64,000 nucleotides of DNA, taken from contig CM028338.1 in the NCBI GenBank assembly GCA_016647705.1, forward strand, positions 21,287,577 through 21,351,576, given 5' to 3'. Below the pieces are notes generated by a model, which saw nothing but the letters and a program-made list of their open reading frames with translations, was not told the origin of the DNA and did no database searches. The translations under genes were made by a program, and so were the position numbers. How positions within the stretch are numbered: the first letter of the stretch is position 1; every line of letters starts with the position of its first letter. Below, piece by piece: positions 34,404 through 45,916 of the stretch. This DNA is from Eucommia ulmoides (taxonomy: Eukaryota > Streptophyta > Magnoliopsida > Garryales > Eucommiaceae).

Positions 34404-36196
34404 GTTCTGAATCAAGACCCGTATATTGTATTATATGACACATACTATAGGCGGAAGCTGCTCTTTCATGAGCTATTCTCCATGTCAAGTCGAGGACATT
34501 AAACCAAGCGCTTCCTGGGAAGCAACCCAAGTTTTCAAATAAATCAATCCATCACCGCCGACTACACTCGGAGGCGAGATTGTCTGGCCTCCAAGGTACG
34601 TGTTGAAAACCCCCTTCGTCACCATGCTATATGCCATTCATTGAGTTCAATGTTGGGTCACTGTGGACACTAACCAGTCTAAGTTTGGCGGATGTTGATG
34701 TTTTGTATGTTTTTATTGTTTAATGACTTTTTGTTGGTTAAGTAGCTAAGTTAAATAGTTATTAAATGTTGTGTAGTTTAAGTTAAATTGTTGTTTAGTT
34801 TCATGCATGTTTAGATTTTAAATGTTGTGTTGGTTAATTTCATGCATGTTTGTTTAGTATTAGTATAAGTGTGTTTATGTTTGTAGTTGTTGTTTTTGTG
34901 TGTTGAGTTTTGTAGTTCTTCTGGACTATTACCCGATGATGATATTATCCCCTAGTTGTTTATTGAGGTCAAAGGGTAATTTTCATTCATATGTGTTCTG
35001 TGTGCTTAACATTTTGTTTTGGTAAAAGTCATTGTGGATCCTAATTTACACGAGCACGTAGACTCAATGTACTAGCTATACAATTGATTTGACGCCAATT
35101 ATCTAGGTAGCCATGTTCGTGATAATTTAAGGGATTCTAGAACCTGATTGGGGGAAATTCAAGGTGAAATCCTAGGCGAGGTAGTTTAGGAGATATGATT
35201 TAGGCATTCATTTTGATCGCTTGAGCCGTTGAAGCCTTCTATGTAATATGTTTTACCCCTTCGTTACCCTGTCGATGCCTATTAGCTGTTTTAATTCTGA
35301 GCACGTATCAAATGCCCTAGTCGATTAAATGTTTTCCAAACCATTATCTCTAAACCTAAGGCACGATTTGAGTTGAAATCAAGTTAGCATTTGTTTGTGC
35401 TACTTGGAGTGAGCGGTTGGGTTTTTGGTGAACTTTTGATTGGTTCTATATTCGAGTACTCACTTTTTATTTTTCTATCACAGTTCCACACCCGTGAAAA
35501 TGTACAAATCAAATAAGTTTGGGGGTATGGTCGGTTAAAAAAAAACATATGTAAATATAGTTTTATTTTTGTTTGTTTTGACAAGTGAGTACAATGTTTT
35601 AAAATGTAAGTTCAGGGTTGTTTCGAATTAATCTATATGGGTACGAGTGTGATTGATTGCCAAGCATAGTGTCCTGAGTATCGTTGAGTTAATGACATTT
35701 ACCTATTTTATATTCCAGATATACCCTTGGCCAGTTGATAAAAATCGAACCAAGTCCTTTTGATCTTTTTGAATTGCTAAGCCTACATTAGTGGAGAGAG
35801 GAACATAGTCTGGCATATAGAAATCCAGTACCATATTGGTGTTAAGTCATTAACTTTGTTGGAGAATAATCCAATCCGGTCTTTGGATAGTTGTATAATT
35901 GAGTTTTCGCACACACACTTGGAAAGGATCTAGAATGACATTTACTGTTATTGAATGTTAAAATTCTAAAACACCACATAGTGCAGTTTTATTCTTGAAC
36001 TCGATATGATTGGGGGCCATTGAGGGAAAACTTTTTGGTCAATTAGTTGAAATTCAAAACTCACACGTCATTGTTTTTAGTTCGTTAGTGTTTTTTGTTT
36101 TTAGTAAGTTGTGTTCATTATTTCGTTGTAATAGTTTATTTTCTTTTGTATGTGTTTTTGCTTAAGGACAAGCAAACGTTTGAGTTTGGGGGTATT
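34404..36196 (+). other. Element A interior, 3' part: non-coding
   Basis: No pol domains. Contains the Athila-type 'gcgcttcctgggaagcaaccc' stretch (one base over a 20-base core; near 34508-34530), a long T/G-rich tract and the purine tract ending at 36196. The ORF at 35384-35584 (minus) is not recognisable. Confidence 0.7.
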
Positions 36197-37635
36197 TGAT
36201 GAGTGGTTTATTTATCAACAAATCAAGTATTTTTAGGTTTAAATATTTACGTGTTTTCAAGCATTTTTGTTAGTTTAATATTTTTTGTGTTGTTTTGTAG
36301 GTTTATAAATAAATGGGAGAAACACTACAAAATAGGTGAAAGTGTTGTAACTTCAAGGTCATATTTTGATCGCGATGTAATTCTATTTTGGAAAACCTCA
36401 AAACATGGAATTGTAGATCTAAATCGTAGATTTCCATAGGTTTTTAAATCACCTCAATTAGAGTTTGGACGAGAAAGTTACGGCAAAAAAAAGAACCTAG
36501 TGTTGGCACTGCCTGGAGCAACGCTGCAACGATACTTTCCGTCACTGCAGCGATGGTTTGATCACTGCAGCGGTGATCCAACAGTGAGTTTCTACCTTCC
36601 CATGGCCACACTAATGATCTGCTTCGTTGCAGCGACCCGGCACTAGTTGAAAATATATTTTCAGATATTTTTTAGATATTTTGGACCTCTATTTGTTTCT
36701 CCCCATTCCCAAAAAGACCAAGAACTTTTTTTGGGAGTTTTGGGAGCTCAAAGATCATACCAAGAAGAGAGGAATACATTTGGAGAAGAGGGAACAAGAT
36801 CGGAGCGGATTTTATGGATGTGGAATCATCCATTCTTCAGATATCGGTTATTCTCCCTTGTTTCTCTCTTTATTTCTTAAATCTTCTTGGTTGTTTGATC
36901 ATGTATAGCTCATTTTTAGTTGAATATTTGGTATGGCTATTATTTAGGGATTGATGAAATTTACATATACTATGTTTGAGTAATTCTATGTTTCGTTTTT
37001 GGTAGTTCTTCCCCATTCGATTGTGTTTACTATTATTTCACTTCCATTATAGGCTTGTTATGATATTTTGATTGATTTGAGAATACGAGGTTTGACACTC
37101 GAGAGAGGTAACCCCAGATTTGGACTAGGGTTTAAACATATCGCGACGTTCTAATGTTTCGGGAGATTATTAGAACGTGTGTAATCTGTGAGGTTGGGGC
37201 AAGACTCATGTAATCGTTTAGACACTAGATAGAGATATTGGTATTGACATGGATTTCATATTCATTAACTTTACACTCGGGAGAAATAGTGAGTGAGTTT
37301 TAAACACCTAGATTGTCGAATAGATTAATGACCGTTAATATGAACTAGACTAAATCAAACAAGTTTAAGTAAATGAAGTTAATCCCTAAATAATTTATTC
37401 TCATATATTTTATTTTTAGTATTGTAGTTTAATTAGTTATTATTTTAGTTTAGTTTTATTTCAATAAAAAACCTAAAATTAGATCGCCTAGATAAAGTTA
37501 GGTTACAATAATTGCAGTACTTAATGACAATTCAAACCAATCTCTGTGGATACGACAACCTTACTCTTTCTATACTATTAAAACTTGACCTCGTGCACTT
37601 GCGAGTAATTCAAAGCAATTAAAACATCACCAACA
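36197..37635 (+). repeat. Element A 3' LTR
   Basis: 1439 bp, TGATGAGTGG...CACCAACA. Palindromic sites at 36541-36640 (e.g. ATCACTGCAGCGGTGAT at 36561-36577) correspond to those at 26055-26165 but have many substitutions. Confidence 0.92.
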
Positions 37636-37899
37636 TAGGGTTGTAACTATTGTTTTTTAAGAGACAAACTAAATCCTTTGCCCCTAGTGCTAGGCTAGCG
37701 ATATATTGTTTAGAGATTAGTCACAGTGGTAGCGCGTAAATACGTCACACTTGCGAGTAATTCAAAGCGATTAAAATATCGCCAACATAGGATTGTAACT
37801 ATTGTTTTTGAAGAGACAAACTAAATCCTTTGCCCCTAGTGCTAGGCTAGCGATATATTGTTTAGATATTAGTCACAGTGGTAGCGTGTAAATACGTCG
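37596..37899 (+). repeat. 152-bp tandem duplication spanning an LTR/host junction
   Basis: Copy 1 is 37596-37747, copy 2 is 37748-37899; both start CACTTGCGAGTAATTCAAAG. The unit contains the last 40 bases of the element A LTR, the flanking host DNA and the first ~20 bases of the solo LTR that begins at 37879. Only a few substitutions separate the copies. Confidence 0.92.
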
Positions 37900-39215
37900 C
37901 TACTTTCACCGCAAGTGTACGGATTTTAGTATAATGGGAAGAATAGGGGTTGTCGTATCCACAGGGATTGGTATAGATGGTCGTTGAGTACCGCGATTAT
38001 CATAACCTAACTTTATTTAGGTGATAAAAATATAGTTTTAATAATAAAATATACTAATACTAAGTTAATTAAGCTAATTATACTAATATAGTGGTATGAC
38101 ATTTATGGGAATTTATTGTCTAGGGATTAATTTTGTTCACTTAAACGTGTTCGTTTCAATCTAGTTTACATTAATGGCGTTCATCCTATTCGATAATCTC
38201 GGTATCGAAATCTCACTCACTACCTCTTCCGAGTGTAAAGTAAATGAATATGTGACTTTGCCTCAATACTAAAGTCCCCCTCGAGCATCTATACGACACT
38301 TGGCCACATGATTCTTGCCTCAACGTCATGGATTGCACATTTTCTAACTCTCTCTCGGGTTATTAGATCATCACGTTGTGTTTAAACCCTAGTCCGAATT
38401 CGGGGTTACCTCTCTCGAGTGTCAAACCCTATATTCTCAGTATATCATAACAAGCATATAAATATAGAACAATGGTAAACGCAATCAAATAAACACAAAC
38501 AACCATTAACGGTACATCGATTTATTCAAACATTATTTTCGTGAAATACAATCAAGCCCTAGACAATATATGTTTAGCAACACATGGTCGTAACCCTAAA
38601 TACAACTAAATACAAGCTAAACATATTCAAACATTCATCCAAATCTAAGAGAGAAAGAGAGAAACGAGGAGACTAGCCGTTATTCGAAGATTCGTCGCTA
38701 CAAGTACTCCGAGAACGCTTCCTCCTTCTTCGCGTTGTGATCTTCTATTGGTCGAATGGCCTTGGAGCTCTCAAGACTCCCGAAAACGTCCACCACTAGT
38801 TTGGGAAGAATAGGGACGATATTTATAAGATTCAAAATATCTCAAAATATCCTACAAATATCTAAAATATCTACAGAGTGATTGCTGCAGTGGTGGGGAG
38901 GTCGGCAGGTTGACCGTTGCAGCGGTGGAGCTTTCTGCATTTTGACAGTTGTAGTGTTGGAGCTACAGCAAACTCTTTGTATTTTCACCGCTGTGGTTAT
39001 GGATGTAGGATCTATATTCGGCCTTTTTGCTCATTTTCTCCACTGTTCTTCCACTGCTTTGATCGTTTATGGACCTTTTTAGTCCCTTTTTTCCCCCAGA
39101 TACCTAATTTAATACAAAATAAATAAAAACATATTAAAACATAATAAAACACTATAAAAATAATTGAAAACTACCAAAATTGGCTTGGGAATAAATAGAT
39201 AAATTACACCTATCA
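37879..39215 (-). mobile_element. Solo LTR, B-related subfamily
   Basis: TGGTAGCGTG...CACCTATCA, 1337 bp. Near-perfect TSD: CACAG (37874-37878) and CACGG (39216-39220). GCAGYGGTGG words at 38882-39060 form the array region. The ORFs at 38882-39126 are translations of this array. Confidence 0.85.
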
Positions 39216-39367
39216 CACGGCCAGTCGCAATTGTTTTTATAGAATAATGGCAGCGGTGAGTCTGACATATCTTCCAAAACGTTACGTATGAAACTTAGCG
39301 ATTCCAACTTTTCTCTCAAGTCAAAACCCTAATGATAAAACCCTGACTTTTCTTTCCAAATGATATT

Positions 39368-41520
39368 ATGTTAGCCACGGGTTCTTCAGGTGATGGTGGT
39401 CATCGTCCTTCTCGCTCTCATGAGAAAGGTAAAGCCCCTGAGACCTTGATCAGAGAGAGTGCTTCAAAATGCTCTCGTGGTCGACCCAGGACATCGACAC
39501 TAAGGATTCCTGATGATGTGCCTATCCTTTCAACTTCTACTACTGAGAAGACTTTCAGAACGTCCAGAATTGATGACTTGATGATGGCTAGTCCATCAGA
39601 GGCTCCTATGGATCATGATTCTGTTGGCCCTTGTGATACAGATGAGATGGCGGCGGATCCCGACTACATCCCTCCAAAGGATAAGATGTCTAAGTGGGGC
39701 ATTCCTAATGATTTCCCTAGAGACGACCTCAATATAGGGGATCCTATTCCTAGGCCATTCCAAGATAGAGCCCTCACCTAGGCCATTCCAAGATAGAGCC
39801 CTCACCTTCAATGTAGCACAACTTTATCCCATAAAACTCAAGGATCAGACGTTAGTAGGAGATCTTCGTGATCATGCATCTATTTTTCTTTTACTACTGA
39901 ACCCTTTCTTAATTTACCATTCATTCTTAAAAGACCACTGTCTTATATTTTGTGGGTAATTTTCTATAGGTCGACCTCTATTGCAACGGGAATTTCAAGG
40001 GGTCATGGCTGACTTTGTACACCCTCTACTCGAGGATGATGTACCCCGACTATCGCCTATTCCTCTAGGGATGTAGCTTCTGGTATTTTGTTACTATATA
40101 GGCCTCTTACATGGATTATGGGTATTCTAATGCCCTGATCGAGCATTGGTTCTGGACAAGAAACTCTCTTCCCTTAGTCTACGGAGAGCAGGTGCCGACA
40201 CCCCTTGACTGGGTGATGATCACCGGAGTCTGCTTCTAAGGATGGGTTGTTCCCTTGAGGGAGACATCCTAGGCTGAGGCAGAGAAGCTCTTGGGTAGGA
40301 TACCAATAAAGGTGAGGACCAGGGCTCATATACGATAAAGTATCTTAGTGTACGAGTCAGTCTTCACCCTCCCAGCTCCAGAGGACCCGGTAGTGAGGGA
40401 TCAGCGCTATCGCGTCCTATTACTTCTATTTCTCGGTGGGACCTTCATGGCCTTTTCGAGTTCCACTATCCCTCTCTACTTTATAGGGACTCTGAGTGAT
40501 TTGGCCAGCTTGGTAGGGCTTGACTGGGGAAGGTTCACTTTTGCAGCCATCTTGGTAGGGATACACTCGTACGTATCATCTCAGGACGGTAGCATTATGG
40601 GGTTCTGGTAGTTCTTACCCATGAGTTCATTTTAAATCTTTTATCTTTCCTTTATTTTCTTTTTTTTTTTTCTATTATTTAGCTATTTTTCTTCTCTAGG
40701 TTTTCTTGCAGTATTAGGCATATGAGTACCTCTCTCAATCGGCCCTATTCTACTACAAAAGACTATTTCCCCCCACGGGGCGAAGTGGCATCGCTCCGTC
40801 CTTAAGGAGGGGTCCTCCTTCTGAGATCACGTGGTATCCCGCACTAAGCTAGAGAAATACATCATCTTGAATCCATATCATCATAACACTCATTGGGAAG
40901 ACATGCAACCTGAGTGGATTCTATCGACTCAACACCGCATCTTCAAAAGTTCGTCTTCTTGGGAGTTGTACATGTGCGAGAGAGCAACTCCTCAGATTTT
41001 CGGTGTATTGTGTCGACCTCTTTCTCATCCCACCGTGCAGTTTGGATCCTATGCTGATATTAATCCTGACATACTCAACCCAGAAGTTCTAGCAGATGTA
41101 CTAGTTGTTCCCCCGATTTCTGAGGACGAGTACCTTCGATGGTTCTCATATATATCAATTAGCCCTCAAACAAACATAACACACCTAGTGGGCGGTACCT
41201 CGTTAGGCCACAAGGTGTTGACCTTTTGGGCCAGTCGTCGTGAGCAGGAGGTGGTTCTAGATTTTGAGCTTACTTCTATGAAAGCCGAGAGGGATGTTCT
41301 TAGAGAGGAGTATGATCAGCGTCGTCGGTACGGCGAGGACTTGCAGCAAGAGAGTCATAGACTTCGTAGGGTATCATTAGATCACCATACTCCGACTCCT
41401 CCTTCTGAGGCTCGTACAGATACTCTAGGCACAGTAGAGTTCATGGCTAACTTAGAGGCTTCTATCCCCTTTGCTACGTTGACCCCACCGACTGGGGGTT
41501 CTGGAGGGGGTATGGACTGA
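39368..41520 (+). pseudogene. Plant mobile domain (PMD, aminotransferase-like) protein, decayed
   Basis: Exon-like blocks: an N-terminal Ser/Pro-rich part (39368-39777), the PMD core in one frame at about 39968-40608, a short block near 40710-40850, and a long open C-terminal block 40831-41517. The core carries the family hallmark ALIEHWFWTRNSLPLVYGEQ, then a 'WVMITGV' block, then PLYFIGTLSDLASLVGLDWG and ending SIMGFW; the C-terminal block keeps the HWEDMQPEW stretch and a charged coiled coil (ELTSMKAERDVLREEYDQRR). Breaks: a 28-bp tandem duplication at 39750-39805, about five TAG/TAA stops in the core, and a frame change near 40830. Probable introns end at 39969 and near 40708. PMD proteins occur as host genes and inside transposons; here it lies antisense to a Tat-like remnant. 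Confidence 0.8.
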
Positions 41521-43929
41521 CCCATGTCAGACCCTCAACAGGCACAAATATTCCTCACTTTTTTGGATTAGATTGTACATTTGTACCTTTTGGGGATATG
41601 TATTACAGTGGACAAATTTTGTACATATATTATTATTGAATATGTATTATAGTTAATGTATCTCTTTTTTGGGGTATATATTATTATTGATGTATATATT
41701 ATGGTGGTCATGGTTGTATATGTATTGGGATGGATACATATGTATTTTCCTTTCTTGATGTATACTTCCCCCTTTTATTACTGTACTTATGCATGGAATA
41801 TATATGTATTATTTTAGTTTTTTACATTCATTATCAGTGGGATGGATTATTGGTAGTATAGATGGTTAAAGCTTATCTTCAATTATTAGCATATTTTTTC
41901 GAACATCTTAAGCTAACATTTTCCTAAAACATAAATAACCCTAATTATGATAACAAATTTTATGCACAAAATTTCTTTATGATATCAGGATATTAAATCT
42001 GGTTGTTTTGAACGTCGTTCCTTTTTCCGAGAGAAGGGGAAGAGATCAGCCCACCTTCCTACCATAAAGGGCCGATTGCTCAATCATACTATCTCTTCCC
42101 CAAAGGTAGGGAGACATAGCGATATCATAGCTTAGTATGGATAGGTAGGATCAATTTAATTTTTTATGCGACAAATATATGTGACATACCTTAATTGTTT
42201 GGCATATGTGTGTTTGATATTTCCTTTGAGTGAACTTTTTTCTCCAGGGCAATTCCTCTAGAGTTTTTCGTGTCAAGTACTCATTCCATCAGCTTCCTCA
42301 TTACGCTTTTCCTTCTTCTAGTACTTTTTGTCCTTGTTTATCTGATTCTTTGATTCTTAGGGGTAATAGATCATCTTATATTTATTTCTATCCTTTTCGT
42401 TATCCTAGATTGTCTTTAGTTAAAATTTTGGTGTCTTAACTTATAGTCCTTATCACGCCTTTGTATATGTCCCTCTTTATCTCTTATAGGATTATTTAAT
42501 TAAAGTATGTTTTTAATTTGCATATTCTGGTATTCAAACACTGGTCAATTATCATAATCTCTTACATCGAATTTTTTTTTTGGAATATGGTAATTATAAT
42601 TTTAACATGAATTTGGAACAATCACCTTTTTAGTTTGTTGTCCAAAATTATATAATCCAATTCCATCAAGTTTCAATATTTGAAATTATCTAAGATTGTT
42701 ATTTGGATTACCTAGGCCCTGAATGCTTCTCGAGGTTTCTTTAATGACTGTGCTTCACTTCTTCTTTCTTGGGTTGTGGGTAAGCGAAATGGACCTTCTT
42801 AAGATGACTCAAAGGAGGGAGAATAGAAGTGACGGAAAAACAAGTGTTAGTTACTGACTACTAACAAATGTCATTTTGTCCTGGTAGTATAGTATTAAGA
42901 GAATTATTTTTACTCTATTTTCTTTCACTCTAGCAAGCAAGGTGTCATACTTTCTATATAATCTCTGTAGCGAGCTTTGGGTAGTGATCCCAGTCCAATT
43001 GGCCCAAGTCACTAAGTGTTGGGATACCCCTGAGACTTAATACTTGGATCATATAGAGAGTGTGATTCACCTAATGGTTTTTGTGTGACCACTCAGTGTT
43101 TAGAAACTTTTTAAGACCGATCTTTATTATTTCTCTTAAAAATTACTTTCAGGATTTTACGTTCATATTTTTTTAGAGAATTAGGGTAATCTAAATCAAT
43201 CTCAAGGTCTTTGTCCGATATTATATTATCGATGGCTTATCGTCTTCTTTAAATGTCTTCAATTGTGCAAGGTTCTTCTTATTTTATTTTAAGTAGGTTT
43301 TTCATGGTGTCTCTAAATTAGTTATATCTAGATAAAGTATTAGCTTATATTAGTCAATCTTTCTTTGTTCAACTACCCGATGTTTCAAGAATGTTTCTTG
43401 GACAGGCTTAGGCTCTAAGACTTTATCTATCATTCTTGACGTCACAAATCCTCCTGGTATTTCTTTCTTTGTTTCTGTTGGGGAAGTCTTCTATACTTCT
43501 TTATGGTTATTTGGATACTCCCAGGTTGGAACATGCGTAGGAATTCCATAATCAAGGTTCCTAGGTTTTCCTCCTAACTTTCTCAGATTTTATTATCAAT
43601 ATCTCACCATCGTTTAGATGAAATGAGACTTTTTCTTTTAATTTATACCTTGGATTATGTTCCATTTTTAAGGTTAAAACTACTTTTAACAATACCCTAG
43701 TTTTTCTATGATGTATAAACTATGATAGACATGTCAACTGTTGAAGGCTAGAAATAGATATTAAAGTCAAACTTTAAGTAGATAATATTATACTTTATAT
43801 AGTAGGGTTATGCCTTAGTCACTTAAGGATATCATCTAAACACCAAAATTCCCTACTTAAGGCAAGCTAGCAAAAAGCAAAAGATAGATTGATACTAAAA
43901 TACATTAAAGCATACTACGACCATACCCT
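41521..43929. other. No gene recognised
   Basis: AT-rich. Directly after the PMD stop there is a TA/TTATTATT-rich stretch (41580-41860). No pol domain could be read on either strand, although a pol region of the minus-strand Ogre/Tat-like element would be expected here; it is deleted or eroded beyond recognition. Confidence 0.5.
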
Positions 43930-44849
43930 GGCTTAGTTCATGATTATGTCGAAGTTGATTGATCTATAATGAACATGGTCCTTGATGTGATTCAGAAGGG
44001 AGAAGCACTGATCGGTATGATAACTCATTCCTTTAGAATGGTACTCGTAGAAAGCATTTGGGTTGAATTGTGGAGAATGCGGGTTAGGTTGGTGGGGAGG
44101 AATGGGTGTAAGCAGGTTATCAATAAGGCATTGGTGGTATATCTAAGAGGGTGGAACGGGAAGTGCAGTGAAACTTTTACACTCCTGAAAGGATCAAGTG
44201 TTAGCAAGGTGATGTGCAAGGGTAAAAGCTCGATGTTTGGAGTATGGCCGTTTTTCAATAGTAGTCAAATAAGAGTTTTCATTCTTTGATTGGATCCTAG
44301 GTATAGACTGTCCTAGTTCCTTAATGATCTAACCCAGGTTGCCAATTTGATCCCACATCTTGGCTATCTCTCCCTGGACTGTGTCCTGTATAGGGATTTT
44401 TTCCTCAGGTTGTTGAAGCGCTGGTGTTTTAGTCATTGGCTCGATGTTAGAGGTCCAATCATTTCCTAAGTATTTTCCATCATCGGCGTTATCCTCCTAC
44501 CCATCTTTCCACTTGACGGCAGAGTTTTCAACTTGCTTTATCTGCTCCGAATAGGTTACCCAGTAGGCCTTCTCACAGTTTCCCAAGGCGATCCATTCTC
44601 CTGCGGGGGTTTGGGGTTATTTCTCCAGATTCCTAGGTTACCAAAGTTATTCATGTGTTTCATTTTATCTATAAATCCAAAAGGCCCATCACTGTAAGTC
44701 CTAGGTAGGAATACGGGATCACACTTAATTTTCCCGAGAAGAGGTTCCAGGTTATTTTTGCTTGTAGATTTCTTTAGGGTAGCTATTGTCTCTTGCATCT
44801 TGTTGTGATGACGTGACATCGATCCCATCTTAATGTCACTAGTGTACAA
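43930..44849 (-). pseudogene. Ogre/Tat-like gag remnant
   Basis: On the minus strand, open pieces at 44849-44556 and in 44560-43930 give a patchy gag-like protein. The most telling block, read near 44080-44000, is YEYHSKGMSYHTDQC followed by FSLLNHIKD. This resembles the C-x-Y-H-x-x-x-G-H-x-T-x-x-C knuckle plus 'L...I.DLI' of Tat/Ogre gag proteins, with the first Cys replaced by Tyr. An earlier part contains EEKIPIQDTVQGEIAKMWDQ. Position fits: downstream of the tRNA-Arg primer site (45897-45914) in the same orientation. Several stops are present. The family call rests mainly on the knuckle and on the primer site. Confidence 0.5.
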
Positions 44850-45896
44850 GCTTTAGGATAGCTGTTCAACAAAGGGTATTTTTAGATGTTTATTCTGAGG
44901 TGCTTTTTTTATTATTTAAAGGTAAAGATACCGGTGATTTTATTAAGGTGAGTTTTAAGTGAATTATTATGGATGAAATTGGCATTATTAATTTGATGTT
45001 TATGCTTGATGGTTTATTGGGTTAACTAAAAATAAGGATTCTTGTTCTTTCATGCAGCATGCTCCGTATTTAGATTTTTGGAAACGTTTTTTGGCGCTGA
45101 GCAAGCTAGCAATACGTAGAATAAAACAAGAATTCTTATACAAATTAATATTCCCTACTTGTACTAGAAGTTTTATTCTATATACCTAGTACAACAGTAA
45201 TGTAAATAACTGTACACAATTTAAAAATGACATCTCTCTCCAAGATAAGTGTCCTAAGTAGAACAGGGTTTTGGTTATTCCTCTATCCTAGGCTCACAAT
45301 ATGTGGTTTTGACTATTCTTCTAACACATCTTAAAAAAAACTCGATTCCCAAACCTTCAAACCTCCGATGTCCTCCCCGGAGGAACATCCATCTTCGGTT
45401 GTAGTCCGAGCGAGAAAAGGTTCGTAGCCGGATCCCAGGGGAGGAACCCCCTAGCCTTGATCTACTAACTTATCTTTCTTACTTAAGGGTTTTAAAGGCT
45501 TAGATCGACGTCATGACCTTGCCAACTTCAACCCCTACTGCCGGCCTCTCTATCCCTAAGAGGGTTACAACTTAGGTTTTCCATCAACGATATGCAATAC
45601 AAAATGAGTGCTCGTGTCTTGGAGAGAGTATACAGTAATGTAAATGCAAAAACTTAAAGAAAGTATTTAAATGCGATATTTAAAGATAGTAAATGTAGAT
45701 GTAGTAAATATGCATGCGTGCTAATCTATACATATGAAATTATATGCTTATTATTATTGTTGTTGTTTTTGTTGTTATTATTATTATTATTTTGGTAGGG
45801 AATTATTTATACATTGAAATAAAAAACATAATGTGTGGATGTTATTAAATAGTGAATATGAATTTAGACTCCATCTAGGCCTGACTCTCTTACAGA

Positions 45897-45914
45897 TCCC
45901 GAGCAGAGTTACCA
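45897..45914 (-). other. Primer-binding site, tRNA-Arg type (family C)
   Basis: Minus strand TGGTAACTCTGCTCGGGA, close to TGGCGACTCCGCTGGGGA, the complement of the plant tRNA-Arg 3' end used by Ogre/Tat-type elements. It starts two bases after the LTR end. Confidence 0.75.
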
Positions 45915-45916
45915 GC

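Larger units (their letters stand above)
25730..37635 (+). mobile_element. Athila-like LTR retrotransposon A, hosting B2
   Basis: LTRs at 25730-27174 and 36197-37635, perfect TSD TAGGG at 25725-25729 and 37636-37640, a tRNA-Asp primer site at 27181-27196, and a purine tract (GAGTTTGGGGGTATT) immediately before the 3' LTR. After removal of B2 and its duplicated target (6180 bp) it is about 5.7 kb. The interior keeps the C-terminal half of a gag but no protease, RT, RNase H or integrase. A region near 34480-34530 with the words 'ttaaaccaagcgcttcctgg' and 'gggaagcaacccaag' is typical of the 3' non-coding part of Athila elements. Confidence 0.93.

Noticed and set aside
40348-40611. 87-residue ORF as an independent membrane protein
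   Set aside because: It is one stretch of the plant-mobile-domain core, in frame with the blocks before it.
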